DNA from: an uncultured Lachnospiraceae bacterium
GTDB taxonomy: Bacteria > Bacillota > Clostridia > Lachnospirales > Lachnospiraceae
NCBI GenBank assembly: GCA_910578175.1
Contig: CAJTPF010000011.1
Coordinates: 6,671 to 70,670, forward strand
Reading direction: 5' to 3'
Length of the DNA: 64,000 nt
A program made the translations under genes and the position numbers. The notes beneath the pieces were generated by a model. It was not told the origin of the DNA and ran no database searches. It saw only the letters and a list, made by a program, of their open reading frames with translations. Below are positions 1-8,614 of this stretch, one piece after another (the stretch's first letter is position 1; every line of letters starts with the position of its first letter).

Positions 1-2453
1 TCTACCATTTTCTTAGAAAAAGTATCAATAGCCTCATGGTAGATATTTCCTATATCCGTATATTCCACTTCAAATCCTTTGCGCTCCACCAGCTGCAACC
101 CATAATCCACAAAGTGCTTATAGGCGCACCGGGCAAATTCCTCCAGCCGGGACACACTGTTATACAGGCTGGCTCCATACAGCATACCGGCAACCATGCG
201 GCTCATGGCAGTCGGCTTCTGTTCAAAACAGGCGGCTTCCGTCAGGAAATTAAAATCCGTCTCTCTTCCGGCCAGTTCCCGGTAAACCTCCCGGAACATC
301 TCACTTTTCTGGCCGCACATATAATCATAAATATTTTCCGAAACATACCGGTATGCCGTGGCCTGATTGGTAATCTTCAGAATAGGGGTTTTCTGCTCTT
401 CCTTTTCCTGTTCCCAAATCTTAATATCCGGAAACACTTTACAGATATGTCCGATCAGATAAGAAGGTCGGCAGGAACTACCGTCGCCGCCGGTTCTTTT
501 ATAAGAAAGAAATAATTTTTCTGACGGCTTGGTCAGCATCCGATAGAGATAAAACTTCTGGATAAAGGCGTCTTCCCTGGCAGTAGGCGACAGTTCCACT
601 CCGTTCTCCGCCAGAAAACCGCGTTCCGCCTGGGTCAGAATCCCTTTTCTGCCTGCAGCTTTTGGAATCAGTCCGTCATTGACACCGATTAAAAACAGTA
701 CCCGGATATCCTTTAATCTGGTTCGTTCGATATCACCCACAGATACCCGGTCCAGAGCCGGAGGCACCACTCCTACCTTGATTTCTTCAAATCCTGCATC
801 CAGAATGGAAACCAGCTCCTGTATCCGTATCTGTTCGTCTCCGATAAGAAATACGGTCTTATCATAGAGTTCCATGATCTTTCCATAAGTCTGTGCATAC
901 TCTCCGGCCAATGACATTTTTCCTTCCCGCACAAACTGATCCCTCCGCGCCAGCACCTTCCCCTCCAAATCCAGCCGGACCCCAAACTCATAAAGGGCTG
1001 TCACCGCCTCCTTTACGGTTATGGGCTTTCCCGACTGTTTCCGTTTCAGCGTCCGGTATAAAGAATCAGTATCCCCAAGCAGCTTATCCCTTGCCTGCAG
1101 AATCCTTTCATCTTCCGTTTTAAAGTTACCGCTCCAGCGTTTATAGCCCCGGATTCCTCTTTCCAGCACATGATTTTCCAGAATATCAATTTCTTCCCGT
1201 GTCAGGGACGACATATAACACCGCAGATACCGGAACACGCTTTCATAGGAATAATTTTCAGTGATGATCTCCAGAACCGCCCGTATGGTTTCAACCATGG
1301 GATTGGCAGTGATGCTTCTTTTATAATCAATAAAACACGGAATATCATGTTGTTCAAAAGCTTCTGCCAGAACCCGGTGATATCCTTCAATATCCGCCGT
1401 CAGAACCGCTATTTCCCTGTAACGGATATTCTGCTCCCGGACCAGGGATTTTATGGAAGCTGCCACATGATCCGCTTCCTGTACCGGACCGTTGGACACG
1501 GTTACGGCAACACTCCGGGTTCCATGTGGCTCTTTTCCACGGCGCTTTCCCGAAACATTCCCGAACCGGAAGATATTCCGTTCCAGAACCGCCAGGTCAT
1601 CCGTCCCGGAAAAACGCTTCGGTTCCGTCAGGATCAGATCACTATGTACCTCTGCTTCATACTCCCGGGCCAGTTTCTTTAAACGGTTTGCCGTCTTAAC
1701 GGTCAGTAAAAAGATATCCTGTTCCTTTTCACTCTGCAGATGATCCGGACCGGCATCCCGGATCGTCAGGGTAACGGTAACGCTTTTGGCATATTTCAGC
1801 AGCGCTCCGATCACCTGATACTGTACCGGAGAAAACCCTGTATACTCATCAAAAGTGATATGACAATTTCTGACCATCCGGGAATGGGGTATCAGTTCAC
1901 ATGCCCTGGCCAGTAATTCCTCATTCATGATAAAACGGTCTTTTAAGAACTTCCGCAGTTCCTTCTGTATCAGTAGAATATCCTGACACTTTGCAAATAA
2001 CAGCGGACGGGTTTCCGACCGTTCCAAAATATCTTTTAGTTCCTCTTCCCCGATGCCATACTGGCATAATTCTGAAATCACGGACTTCATTTCTTCAATA
2101 AATCCCGCCATCTTAACCTTTGAACCGAAAACCGAAAGCCTCTCCTTATTCTCTTCTATGATCTTCCGAAGGATCAGACATTTTCCGGTATCATCCAGCA
2201 CCCTTAAACTGCTCAGTCCCGCCTCTTCAAATATCCGTTTCGCCAGCCGCTCAAAACTCAGGATATCGATATTCATGGTACCCTTTCTGGGACTTAACTG
2301 AACGATCGTCTTCTGCGTCTCCATGGTAAACTGCTCCGGTACAATAGCCATAAAATACTCATCCGGACAATCCATGCTTTTCTTCACCACATTCTGATAC
2401 ATCATAAAAGACTTACCTGTCCCGCTGCCGCCCAGAATAAGCTGTAAACCCAT
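1..2453 (-). CDS. addB: ATP-dependent helicase/nuclease AddB, N-terminal 817 residues (cut by window edge)
   Basis: AddB is the second subunit of the AddAB helicase-nuclease, which processes double-strand breaks for RecA-dependent repair. The frame is open from the ATG at 2453 to the window edge. A Walker A motif, GGSGTGKS, lies at residues 8-15, as is usual for AddB. Near the cut end the reading SVSRLEEFARCAYKHF is followed by GNIYHEAIDTF. These match the AddB region that carries the first cysteine of the 4Fe-4S cluster and the start of the nuclease domain with its conserved His. The catalytic core and last three cluster cysteines should lie beyond the window, as should addA, which normally follows addB. 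The start is fixed by the Walker A spacing and a purine-rich site (AGGAG) just upstream. No frameshift was seen. Confidence 0.93.
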   Translation of the reverse strand, partial: MGLQLILGGSGTGKSFMMYQNVVKKSMDCPDEYFMAIVPEQFTMETQKTIVQLSPRKGTMNIDILSFERLAKRIFEEAGLSSLRVLDDTGKCLILRKIIEENKERLSVFGSKVKMAGFIEEMKSVISELCQYGIGEEELKDILERSETRPLLFAKCQDILLIQKELRKFLKDRFIMNEELLARACELIPHSRMVRNCHITFDEYTGFSPVQYQVIGALLKYAKSVTVTLTIRDAGPDHLQSEKEQDIFLLTVKTANRLKKLAREYEAEVHSDLILTEPKRFSGTDDLAVLERNIFRFGNVSGKRRGKEPHGTRSVAVTVSNGPVQEADHVAASIKSLVREQNIRYREIAVLTADIEGYHRVLAEAFEQHDIPCFIDYKRSITANPMVETIRAVLEIITENYSYESVFRYLRCYMSSLTREEIDILENHVLERGIRGYKRWSGNFKTEDERILQARDKLLGDTDSLYRTLKRKQSGKPITVKEAVTALYEFGVRLDLEGKVLARRDQFVREGKMSLAGEYAQTYGKIMELYDKTVFLIGDEQIRIQELVSILDAGFEEIKVGVVPPALDRVSVGDIERTRLKDIRVLFLIGVNDGLIPKAAGRKGILTQAERGFLAENGVELSPTAREDAFIQKFYLYRMLTKPSEKLFLSYKRTGGDGSSCRPSYLIGHICKVFPDIKIWEQEKEEQKTPILKITNQATAYRYVSENIYDYMCGQKSEMFREVYRELAGRETDFNFLTEAACFEQKPTAMSRMVAGMLYGASLYNSVSRLEEFARCAYKHFVDYGLQLVERKGFEVEYTDIGNIYHEAIDTFSKKMV

Positions 2454-2613
2454 GATATGTCTCCTTTCCTAATATAATGCTTCCCTTTACTATCCATTTT
2501 TTACTATCCTTCACACATTACACCATGTAAAATCAAAAGAAATCGAAATGCTATCATAAATATGGTTTTTTCTTAATATACTGAACTATAAATAATCGAT
2601 TGGAGAATACGTT

Positions 2614-3219
2614 ATGAAAGATAATCCTCGCATTATGGTATTCCGGCTTAAAGAATTGATATATACCGGCATATTCATCATACTCGGCATATTACTGATC
2701 ATTCTGATGGTTTATATGTTCAGCTCCAAAGGAAGTTCTGACAAAAATGCATCCGCCGGTGAATTATCCACAACTGCAAACGACTTTACAGGTTCCATGA
2801 AAACAGCGTCGGAAGTAACTACCCCTGCCGAAACCACCCCCGGGGCAGACGATGAGGCCCGGGCCTCCGCTGAAACAACTTCCGCAGCACCTGTGCCGGA
2901 GTCTTCCTCCGCTGCCGCAAACCAGTATATCCCCGGCGTTTATACGTCTTCGCTGATGTTGAATAACAGCACACTGGAGATACAGGTATGTGTGGATTCC
3001 AACCATATCAATTCCGTTTCCATCAACAATATGGACGAAGCCATTACCACCATGTATCCTTTAATGTCCAATTCCATCAATGATATATCCAACCAGATCG
3101 TCAACAGCCAGTCACTGGAAAACATTACATATACCGAAGATTGCCGCTACACCTATATCATCCTTCTGGATGCCATCGCAACTACACTGGAAAAAGCAAA
3201 AGTACAGCCGGAAGTCTGA
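2614..3219 (+). CDS. Membrane-anchored small protein, FMN-binding-like C-terminal domain (hypothetical)
   Basis: The 201-residue product has a short basic N-terminus and one hydrophobic segment at about residues 14-36. A Thr/Ser/Ala/Glu-rich low-complexity linker follows (about 40-105), then a compact domain at about 108-198. That domain starts YIPGVYTSS and runs through alternating beta strands to a C-terminal helix LDAIATTLEKA. The shape resembles FMN-bind-type extracellular domains, but the usual SGAT flavinylation motif is absent, so cofactor binding is doubtful. The protein is probably anchored in the membrane with the domain outside. The ATG follows a TGGAGA-type ribosome site. It is convergent with nadE, seven bases apart, with no visible terminator. 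The function is unknown. Confidence 0.7.
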   Translation: MKDNPRIMVFRLKELIYTGIFIILGILLIILMVYMFSSKGSSDKNASAGELSTTANDFTGSMKTASEVTTPAETTPGADDEARASAETTSAAPVPESSSAAANQYIPGVYTSSLMLNNSTLEIQVCVDSNHINSVSINNMDEAITTMYPLMSNSINDISNQIVNSQSLENITYTEDCRYTYIILLDAIATTLEKAKVQPEV

Positions 3220-3226
3220 AAAATCT

Positions 3227-5170
3227 TTATCCTTCCAGTTCCTCCAGACGGCGAAGCCACAGAGCTGCACAGGCATCGCTCGGCATCCTTAAATCTCCTC
3301 TCGGGGATACGGCAACGGTTCCCACTTTCGGTCCGTCCGGAAGGCAGGAACGTTTAAACTGCTGGCTAAAGAACCTTCTGTAAAAGGTCTTCAGCCATTT
3401 CAGGATCACCGGCGCATCATACATCCCATGAAATGCTTTTCGGGCAAGAAAATAGATTTTTTCCGGGTCATACCCCAGTCTTAAAACATAATACATAAAG
3501 AAATCATGTAATTCATAAGGTCCTACCAGGTCTTCTGTCTTCTGGGCGATCTCACCGTTTTCCCCGGGTGGCAGAAGCTCCGGACTTACCGGAGTATCCA
3601 GCACGTCCAGTAGCACCTTTCGCAGTATTTCATCGCTGCAGGTATCTGCATAAAATCGTACCAGATGACGCACCAGCGTCTTGGGAATCGAGGAATTCAC
3701 CCCATACATGGACATATGGTCTCCGTTATAGGTCGCCCAGCCTAACACCAGTTCCGACAGGTCACCGGTTCCCACCACAAATCCATTATACTCATTTGCC
3801 AGATTCATTAAATACAATGTCCTCTGCCTCGCCTGAACATTTTCATAGGTCACATCATGAACGGATTCCTCATGTCCGATGGCTTCAAAATGCCTGGTGA
3901 CCGCATCGGAAATCGGAATCTCCAGCAGCGTTGCTCCTATTTTGTTCACCATGGTGACCGCATTTTCATAGGTCCGTCCCGTAGTTCCGAATCCCGGCAT
4001 GGTAACCGCCAAGATTTCCTTCCTGTCTTTTCCCAACAGGTCAAAAGCCCTGGCAGTGACCAGCAATGCCAGTGTGGAATCCAGTCCGCCGGATATCCCC
4101 ACCACTGCCGTTGCGGCTTTGGTATGCTCCAGTCTTTTTTTCAGTCCCATGGACTGCAGCATCAGTATCTCATCACAGCGTTCTTCTCTCTTCAGCCTGT
4201 CCTTCGGTACAAAAGGCATATTATCCACATACCGTTCCAACCGGTATCCACCGGTCTCACCGGCTTCTCCGCCCATGGAAAAAGTTACCGTAGTATAGTC
4301 ATCTCTGTGACTGCTCTGATAGGTGGTCATTTTCCGTCTTTCGTTTTTAATCCGTTCCAGGTCGATATCGGCACGAAGGGTTTCGTTGCGGAACCTCTTG
4401 GATTCCGCCAGTACCGCTCCGTTTTCCGCTATGATATTATGGGCGGAAAATACCAGATCCGTAGAAGATTCCCCTTCTCCCGCATCCGCATAGATATAGG
4501 CGCAAACCAGTCTTGCCGACTGTCCTGCGGCCAGATCTCTCCGGTAATCCGCTTTTCCGGTCACTTCGTCGCTGGCAGACAGGTTTGCGATCACCGTTGC
4601 ACCGGCCATGGCGTGAGATATACTGGGCGGATTGGGAATCCACAGGTCTTCACAGATTTCCGCAGCCAACGTAAAATCCGGCTGTTCCTTCCTGCGGAAT
4701 AACAGGTTCGTTCCCATGGGAACCGGATAACCGTCAATTTCCACGGTAATGGTCTTTCCGAATCCCGGTGTAAAATGTCTTGCCTCATAAAATTCCGAAT
4801 AATTCGGCAGATATTTTTTTGGAACCAGACCGAGTATCCTGCCCTTATACAATACAGCCGCCACGTTATAAAGTTTCCCGTTCTGTTCATACGGAAATCC
4901 AAGCAATATCAGCATCTCATATTCCCCTGCGTAAGCAGCAGTCTTAATAACCTCTTCTCTGGCAGCTTCCAGCATTGCCGACTGCCAGAATAAATCGCTG
5001 CAGGTATATCCTGTCACACATAATTCCGGCAATACCAGCAATCTTACGCCTGCCCGGTATGCCTCTTCTATTTTCTCCCGAATCACGGTACCGTTATATT
5101 CCACATCCGCTACCTTTATCTTTGGTGTCGCCGCGGATACTTTTACAAATCCATAATCTGTATTCTGCAC
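3227..5170 (-). CDS. nadE: Glutamine-dependent NAD+ synthetase
   Basis: It makes NAD+ from nicotinate adenine dinucleotide, ATP and glutamine, the last step of NAD synthesis. The N-terminal nitrilase-type glutaminase domain carries a Glu-Lys-Cys triad: Glu in VLPELCVTGY, Lys in LVPKKYLPNY, Cys in AAEICEDLW. The C-terminal synthetase domain carries the PP-loop SGGLDS. The length fits the two-domain form (about 640-670 residues). An open frame continues upstream to an ATG at 5236, but that codon has no ribosome site. The GTG at 5170 lies behind GGCAGGG and leaves seven residues before the conserved GFVKVSAATP, as in the family, so I prefer it. With the 5236 start the three triad residues would be 71, 140 and 195. 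It is divergent from malic enzyme. Confidence 0.95.
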   Translation of the reverse strand: MQNTDYGFVKVSAATPKIKVADVEYNGTVIREKIEEAYRAGVRLLVLPELCVTGYTCSDLFWQSAMLEAAREEVIKTAAYAGEYEMLILLGFPYEQNGKLYNVAAVLYKGRILGLVPKKYLPNYSEFYEARHFTPGFGKTITVEIDGYPVPMGTNLLFRRKEQPDFTLAAEICEDLWIPNPPSISHAMAGATVIANLSASDEVTGKADYRRDLAAGQSARLVCAYIYADAGEGESSTDLVFSAHNIIAENGAVLAESKRFRNETLRADIDLERIKNERRKMTTYQSSHRDDYTTVTFSMGGEAGETGGYRLERYVDNMPFVPKDRLKREERCDEILMLQSMGLKKRLEHTKAATAVVGISGGLDSTLALLVTARAFDLLGKDRKEILAVTMPGFGTTGRTYENAVTMVNKIGATLLEIPISDAVTRHFEAIGHEESVHDVTYENVQARQRTLYLMNLANEYNGFVVGTGDLSELVLGWATYNGDHMSMYGVNSSIPKTLVRHLVRFYADTCSDEILRKVLLDVLDTPVSPELLPPGENGEIAQKTEDLVGPYELHDFFMYYVLRLGYDPEKIYFLARKAFHGMYDAPVILKWLKTFYRRFFSQQFKRSCLPDGPKVGTVAVSPRGDLRMPSDACAALWLRRLEELEG

Positions 5171-5327
5171 TGTACTTTTACCCTGCCTTTCCCATCGCTT
5201 CTGAAACCCCGTGCATATCGCAGGTGTTTCCATCATCTATATGTAAGTATAAACGGATTTCAGAATTTTATCAACTGTTACTGTCCGGCTGCGCCAGGGC
5301 AAAAGAGTAAATTAATGTTCATTCCCC

Positions 5328-5356
5328 TTGCTATGCCCTTTTCAGTGTGATATTAT
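5328..5356 (+). promoter_or_regulatory. Sigma-A-type promoter of the malic enzyme operon
   Basis: TTGCTA (5328-5333) and TATTAT (5351-5356) are separated by 17 bases in the divergent nadE/malic enzyme gap. This is a good housekeeping-sigma match. It has not been tested. Confidence 0.5.
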
Positions 5357-5370
5357 AAACTGTAATGGGC

Positions 5371-5400
5371 ATACAGACGTTTTCCCGAAAACGCCTGTAT
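5371..5400 (+). promoter_or_regulatory. Leader hairpin ahead of malic enzyme
   Basis: ATACAG (5371-5376) pairs with CTGTAT (5395-5400), and CGTTTT pairs with AAAACG inside, with one A/C mismatch and a tight loop. It would lie just inside the transcript from the promoter at 5328-5356. No T-run follows it, so a simple terminator is unlikely. Its role is unknown; transcript stability is one option. Confidence 0.4.
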
Positions 5401-5425
5401 CAACATAGAGTTTAGAAAGGTATGA

Positions 5426-6610
5426 GTGAATATTATGACGACAAACGAAAAAGCTCTGGCCCTCCATGAAGAATGGAAGGGAAAGCTTACCACCGAATCC
5501 AAATGTACCATCCGTTCCAGGGAAGACCTGGCTCTTGCATATACCCCGGGCGTTGCAGAACCATGTAAGGTAATCGCCGGAAACCGGGAAGCCGCATATA
5601 CATATACGATCAAACAGAACACCATTGCCGTAGTCTCCGACGGAAGTGCGGTCCTTGGTCTGGGTAATATCGGTCCCTATGCCGCCATGCCCGTAATGGA
5701 AGGAAAAGCCGTATTATTTAAATCTTTCGGCGATGTCAACGCATTTCCAATCTGTCTGGATACCCAGGACACGGAAGAAATCATCCGGACATGCGTCAAT
5801 ATCGCTCCGGCATTCGGCGGAATCAATCTGGAAGATATTTCCGCACCGAGATGTTTTGAAATCGAATCCCGGTTAAAAGAACTTCTGGATATTCCGGTAT
5901 TCCATGACGACCAGCATGGTACTGCCATCGTGGTACTGGCAGGACTGATCAACGCCTTAAAAATCACCGGCAAAACACCGGAAGGATGCCGCGTTGTGGT
6001 AAACGGTGCAGGAAGCGCGGGAATCGCCATTTCCAAACTGTTAATCTCATACGGATTTAAAAATCTTACCCTCTGTGATATCAACGGTATCCTCTGTGAA
6101 AACTCACCGAATCTGAACTGGATGCAGAAATCCATGCTGGAGATCACCAATCCCGAAAAACGCACGGGTTCCTTAAAGGATGCCCTGACAGGCGCCGATG
6201 TCTTTGTCGGCGTATCCGCACCGAATATCGTTACACCGGAAATGGTAAAATCCATGAACCGGGATTCCGTTTTATTTGCCATGGCGAATCCGGTTCCGGA
6301 AATCATGCCGGATACTGCAAAATCCGCCGGCGCCAGAATCGTAGGTACCGGCCGCTCCGATTTCCCGAACCAGGTAAACAATGTCATCGCATTTCCTGGA
6401 ATCTTTAAAGGCGCATTGGAAGGCCGTGCCGCCCAGATTACGGAAGAAATGAAACTGGCTGCTGCTCTGGCCATTGCAAACGCTGTTCCGGAAGATAAAC
6501 TCTGTGATGACTTTATTCTGCCGGAAGCCTTTGACCCTAATGTAAAAGATGCCGTATGCAAAGCGGTCATGGATAATATAAAACCGGATGGCAGAAATAT
6601 TAAGGCTTAA
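5426..6610 (+). CDS. NAD(P)-dependent malic enzyme (oxaloacetate-decarboxylating)
   Basis: It converts malate to pyruvate and CO2 with reduction of NAD(P), linking C4 acids to pyruvate in the cytoplasm. At 394 residues it is the short bacterial form without the phosphotransacetylase-like tail. Visible marks are YTPGVAEPC, the substrate-loop GLGNIGPYAAMPVMEGKA, the metal-site FHDDQHGTAIV, the Rossmann motif GAGSAGI and the late MANPVPEI. A GTG at 5426 has AGAAAGG five bases upstream. An in-frame ATG at 5435 (MTTNEKALAL) is 14 bases from that site, so GTG is slightly favoured. The stop overlaps the next gene by 23 bases, suggesting translational coupling. Cofactor preference (NAD or NADP) cannot be read safely. 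Confidence 0.93.
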   Translation: MNIMTTNEKALALHEEWKGKLTTESKCTIRSREDLALAYTPGVAEPCKVIAGNREAAYTYTIKQNTIAVVSDGSAVLGLGNIGPYAAMPVMEGKAVLFKSFGDVNAFPICLDTQDTEEIIRTCVNIAPAFGGINLEDISAPRCFEIESRLKELLDIPVFHDDQHGTAIVVLAGLINALKITGKTPEGCRVVVNGAGSAGIAISKLLISYGFKNLTLCDINGILCENSPNLNWMQKSMLEITNPEKRTGSLKDALTGADVFVGVSAPNIVTPEMVKSMNRDSVLFAMANPVPEIMPDTAKSAGARIVGTGRSDFPNQVNNVIAFPGIFKGALEGRAAQITEEMKLAAALAIANAVPEDKLCDDFILPEAFDPNVKDAVCKAVMDNIKPDGRNIKA

Positions 6611-7520
6611 CGCCTATTTACGAAAACGGTTCGGAATCAAGGTTTACAAACTGGCATTAAACGGCGGTATGAGCTGTCCGAACCGAGACGGAACGCTGGG
6701 AACCGGCGGTTGTATTTTCTGCAGTGAAGGAGGCTCGGGTGATTTTGCAGCCTCCTTTCTTTTGCCTGTACCGGAGCAGATTCAACAGGCAAAACAACTC
6801 ATATCCGCCAAGATCCGGAATCAGCCGGCCGGCTATATTGCCTATTTTCAGGCATATACCAATACTTATGCCCCGCCAGACTATTTACGGAAGATTTTTT
6901 ATGAAGCCATCGCCCCGCCGGATATCGTTGCCCTGTCCGTGGCCACCCGTCCCGACTGTATCGGTCCCGAAGTACTGGAATTATTGCAAGAACTGAATAC
7001 CGTTAAACCCGTATTTATGGAACTGGGCCTTCAGACCATTCATCCGGAAACTGCCCGCTTGATCCGGCGGGGATATGATCTGAAAGTATTTGAAGAGAGT
7101 GTCGGAAAACTGCATGACATATCGGTGGAAACGGTGGTTCATTTAATCCTTGGACTGCCCGGCGAAACCCCGGAAGATATGAGGGCTTCCGTCCGTTACA
7201 TCAGCAGACTTCCGGTATCCGGCGTAAAACTCCAGCTTTTGCATATACTAAAACATACGGAACTGGGGATTCTCTATGAAGACCACCCGGAAAAATTACC
7301 GATTTTGTCTTTAGAAGAATATACCCGGATTCTCGGGGACTGTATCGAACACCTGCGGCCGGATATCGTAGTCCACCGTCTCACCGGGGACGGTCCCAGA
7401 TCGCAGCTGCTGGCGCCCATGTGGTCCGCTGATAAAAAACGGGTTCTCAATTATATCAACCGTTATTTTAACGAACATAATATCATTCAAGGGAGGAAAT
7501 ACACAGATCATGGCGATTGA
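6588..7520 (+). CDS. TIGR01212/YhcC-family radical SAM protein
   Basis: The 310-residue product belongs to the YhcC-like radical SAM group, whose precise reaction is unsettled. Three cluster cysteines lie at 30, 42 and 45 in the family hallmark CPNRDG...GGCIFC. SAM-domain motifs such as GLQTIHPETARLIRRGYD and HLILGLPGETPEDM follow, with a C-terminal portion that includes LLAPMW. The start leaves the usual 14-15 residues before FGIKVYKL. It overlaps malic enzyme by 23 bases and the DUF4364 gene by 11 bases, so the three are probably one transcript. The ribosome site is weak, which fits coupling. Confidence 0.88.
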   Translation: MAEILRLNAYLRKRFGIKVYKLALNGGMSCPNRDGTLGTGGCIFCSEGGSGDFAASFLLPVPEQIQQAKQLISAKIRNQPAGYIAYFQAYTNTYAPPDYLRKIFYEAIAPPDIVALSVATRPDCIGPEVLELLQELNTVKPVFMELGLQTIHPETARLIRRGYDLKVFEESVGKLHDISVETVVHLILGLPGETPEDMRASVRYISRLPVSGVKLQLLHILKHTELGILYEDHPEKLPILSLEEYTRILGDCIEHLRPDIVVHRLTGDGPRSQLLAPMWSADKKRVLNYINRYFNEHNIIQGRKYTDHGD

Positions 7521-8028
7521 ATCCACAACTTTATACAAGTTAATCATCCTTTATATGCTGAATAAAGTGAATTTTCCTTTGACAAATTCACAGATTTCCG
7601 AGTTTTTTTTAGAAAAAAACTATACCTCCTATTTTACATTGCAGCAGGTCATCACCGAACTGGTGGATTCTCATCTGATCAGTATCGAAACGGTCCGCAA
7701 TTCTTCTTATTACCATATTACCTCGGAAGGCAGCGAAACGTTAGGCTTTTTCGGCAACAAGATCCCGGGGGCCATTGTGGATGATATGGATATCTATTTG
7801 ATGGAAAATAAATACGAACTGAGAAATGAAGTGGGAACCATTGCGGATTATTACAAATCCACAACTTCCGATTATATCGTACACTGTCAGGTAAAAGAAG
7901 GGCGCAGTACGCTGATTGAAATTAATGTGTCGGTACCTACAAAAGAAGAGGCATCCTCCATGTGTGCCAAATGGAAGGATGCCAGTCAGGAAATATATGC
8001 TTTTATTATGAAATCATTGATGAAATAA
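7510..8028 (+). CDS. DUF4364 family protein (winged-helix-like)
   Basis: The 172-residue cytoplasmic protein is of a family common in Clostridia. The N-terminal half (about 5-80) reads as a winged helix: LYKLIILYMLNKVNFPLTNSQISEFF, then a second helix and an ITSEGSETL wing. The C-terminal half is an alpha/beta region with HCQVKEGRSTLIEINVSVPT. A DNA-binding regulatory role is inferred from the fold only. A strong GGGAGG site lies 13 bases before the ATG. It overlaps the radical SAM gene at its start, and its last 23 bases overlap the convergent engB end. Confidence 0.8.
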   Translation: MAIESTTLYKLIILYMLNKVNFPLTNSQISEFFLEKNYTSYFTLQQVITELVDSHLISIETVRNSSYYHITSEGSETLGFFGNKIPGAIVDDMDIYLMENKYELRNEVGTIADYYKSTTSDYIVHCQVKEGRSTLIEINVSVPTKEEASSMCAKWKDASQEIYAFIMKSLMK

Positions 8029-8590
8029 GTTCCAGTATTTCGTCCCTGCCCTGTTTCGTCGTTGCGGAAAAAGGAATTACCGTTGTATCCGGAAGTACGT
8101 TCAGACCGTTCTTCAGCATCTTAATGTGCTTTTGTATCTGACTTCTGTTAATCTTATCCAGCTTTGTAGCTATGATGACAGGTTTATAACCGTTATAATT
8201 GATCCACTCGTACATATTGCGGTCGTTGGCGGACGGTTCATGTCTGATATCGATCAGCAGCAGCACCGCTTTCAATTGTCGGGAAGTCTGAAGATATTTT
8301 TCGATCATCACTCCCCATTTCTCCTGGGTTTCCCTGGATACCTTTGCATATCCGTATCCCGGCAGATCCACAAAGTATAATTCCTTATTTACATTATAAA
8401 AATTAATCGTCTGTGTCTTTCCCGGCGCGGAGGAAGTTCTTGCAAGAGCTTTCCGGTTCAGCAGCCCGTTGATCAATGAAGATTTTCCCACATTGGATTT
8501 ACCGGCAAAGGCAATCTCCGGCAATTGATTGTCAGGCAGTACGCTCGTTATTCCGCATACGGTTTCCAGTTCTGCATTTTTTATTTTCAT
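8006..8590 (-). CDS. engB: Ribosome biogenesis GTPase YsxC/EngB
   Basis: An essential P-loop GTPase of the TrmE-Era group that helps assemble the 50S subunit. At 194 residues it has the usual length. Motifs are G1 GKSNVGKSS (30-38), a G2 Thr in the region after PGKTQTINFY, G3 DLPGYGYA (75 on) and G4 TKLDKI. It is the last gene of the leftward tig-clpP-clpX-lon-engB block, 24 bases after lon. This is a conserved order in Firmicutes. Its 3' end overlaps the convergent DUF4364 gene. Confidence 0.95.
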   Translation of the reverse strand: MKIKNAELETVCGITSVLPDNQLPEIAFAGKSNVGKSSLINGLLNRKALARTSSAPGKTQTINFYNVNKELYFVDLPGYGYAKVSRETQEKWGVMIEKYLQTSRQLKAVLLLIDIRHEPSANDRNMYEWINYNGYKPVIIATKLDKINRSQIQKHIKMLKNGLNVLPDTTVIPFSATTKQGRDEILELISSMIS

Positions 8591-8614
8591 TTATATTCAC
8601 ACATTTTTCCTTTC

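Noticed and set aside
3857..4702. 281-codon open frame on the plus strand
   Set aside because: It lies wholly within nadE on the opposite strand; the nadE frame has all catalytic motifs and this one has no family signature.
5677..6570. 297-codon open frame on the minus strand
   Set aside because: Mirror of the malic enzyme, whose frame carries the substrate and NAD motifs; no start site of quality and no protein-like features.
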